Shown: in pieces, positions 63,075-64,000 of the stretch | Position numbering within the stretch: position 1 is the first letter of the stretch | Layout: each line of letters begins with the position of its first letter | From: Alviniconcha marisindica | Lineage: Eukaryota > Mollusca > Gastropoda > Provannidae | NCBI GenBank assembly: GCA_018857735.1 | Contig: JABMCL010000968.1 | Location: 872,501-936,500 of the forward strand | Reading direction: 5' to 3' | Length of the DNA stretch: 64,000 bases | Position numbers and translations under genes: made by a program | Notes under the pieces: model-generated | The model's input: the letters and a program-made list of their open reading frames with translations, nothing else | Told to the model about the DNA's origin: nothing | Databases searched by the model: none

Positions 63075-63335
63075 GTGTAATTGGGGGTGGGGGTGGGTGG
63101 GGACTGGGAGGGATGGAATTAAGGGTAGGCAGTAATATAATGATTCATTTTCTTTATATATTGCTGCTTCTCATGTGGCACATGTACTTGTATATTATAC
63201 ATTGTTAGTTGTCATAATTATATGTATTATGTTTGTGAAGCTTAGAAAATGTTGGGGAATGTTGTGAAGCACAGTGAGTTTGGGTACACCAGAGAATAGC
63301 GCTATACAAAAGTTATATATTATTATTATAATCCT
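62730..63335 (+). mobile_element. LINE 3' end relic with full 3' UTR
   Basis: Plus-strand frame ERSFGYIAPTVWNLLPADPR then SPSLQTFKVNLKTHFFCQAF and stop at 62985-62987, the C terminus of a CR1/L2-like RT protein. The 3' UTR has (GT)n at 63028-63078, GGGGACTGGGAGGGATGGAA TTAAGGGTAGG and the end GAGAATAGCGCTATACAAAA GTTATATATTATTATTATAA T. Same family as 48960-49312. Confidence 0.87.
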
Positions 63336-63479
63336 GTGATTTACAATACATACACACATTGACACAAAGGCACATTGACAGAATAACAATAACAAGCAGA
63401 AGATAGCAAGGCATTGTTTTACCCACCAGCTCCATTACCAGAGAAAAATAACAAGTTCAAACTGCAAGTGCTGAGCACC

Positions 63480-63975
63480 AACAGACAATTTTAGCCATGG
63501 CAAAGCTTTGGACTATCACCTAAACCAATCCCTAGCCATGGCAAAACTTTGGACTATCATCTAACCCATTCCCTAGCCATGGCAAAGCTTTGGACTATCA
63601 CCTACATAACAAAGCTTTGGACTATCACCTAAACCATTCCCTAGCCATGGCAAAGCTTTGGACCATCACCTAACCCATTCCCTAGCCATGGCAAAGTGTT
63701 GGACTAGCTTCACATAAACCATTCCCTAGCCATGGCAAAGCTTTGGACCATCACCTAACCCATTCCCTAGCCATGGCAAAGCTTTGGACTATCACCTAAC
63801 CCATTCCCTAGCCATGGCAAAGCTTTGGACTATCACCTAACCCATTCCCTAGCCATGGCAAAGTGTTGGACTAACTATCACCTAAACATTAGCTAGCCAT
63901 GGCAAAGCTTTGGACTATTACTTAACCCATTCACTAGCCACAGTAAAGTTTTGGACTATCATGTAACCCATTCTT
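63480..63975. repeat. 41-bp minisatellite, ~12 copies
   Basis: Unit CTAGCCATGGCAAAGCTTTG GACTATCACCTAACCCATTC C with occasional short or inserted forms; runs almost to the window end. Confidence 0.96.
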
Positions 63976-64000
63976 TCAGGTAGGGGTATCATACAGTGAC

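Overview
The window looks like animal nuclear DNA. Two multi-exon genes with GT-AG introns lie tail to tail in a sequence full of microsatellites, minisatellites, tRNA-derived SINEs and worn LINE 3' ends. This repeat style and the divergence of both proteins from vertebrate ones suggest an invertebrate, perhaps a lophotrochozoan such as a marine gastropod. That is inference; no marker gene fixes the species.

Left, plus strand (1-5526): the 3' four coding exons of a PAR-bZIP transcription factor of the HLF/TEF/DBP family (1195-1644, 1959-2078, 3562-3644, 4665-4892). They join without a frame break into 292 codons ending in a full PAR region plus basic leucine zipper. The first exon(s) are outside the window. 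A probable poly(A) signal lies at 5521. 

Middle (5527-16618): intergenic DNA with minisatellites, SINE and LINE relics, a fold-back element with a target duplication (13035-13303) and a second inverted-repeat element. No host gene is recognised here.

Right, minus strand (16619-60318): most of an inositol polyphosphate 4-phosphatase gene (INPP4A/B type). I resolve 19 coding exons by splice sites, phase and family similarity. All 18 junctions agree in phase and give 848 residues plus stop: N-terminal C2-like region, middle helical region, C-terminal catalytic CX5R motif (CKSGKDRT, Cys codon 18309-18311). The N terminus upstream of 60318 was not found. One intron holds a decayed piggyBac element butted against a small piggyBac-type MITE, sharing a TTAA.

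The most unusual signal is that six intronic tandem-repeat blocks of the INPP4 gene, and probably one of the PAR-bZIP gene, contain copies of the adjacent exon edge together with its splice site. The arrays therefore look as if they were seeded by duplication across exon-intron junctions and now carry many decoy or alternative donors and acceptors. Other observations are SINE/LINE shared 3' tails, a (TG)n tract at the same place in LINE 3' UTRs, a higher-order repeat, and several non-autonomous DNA elements with readable target duplications.

The two genes have no evident functional link: one is a nuclear transcription factor, the other a PI(3,4)P2 phosphatase. They are simply convergent neighbours.
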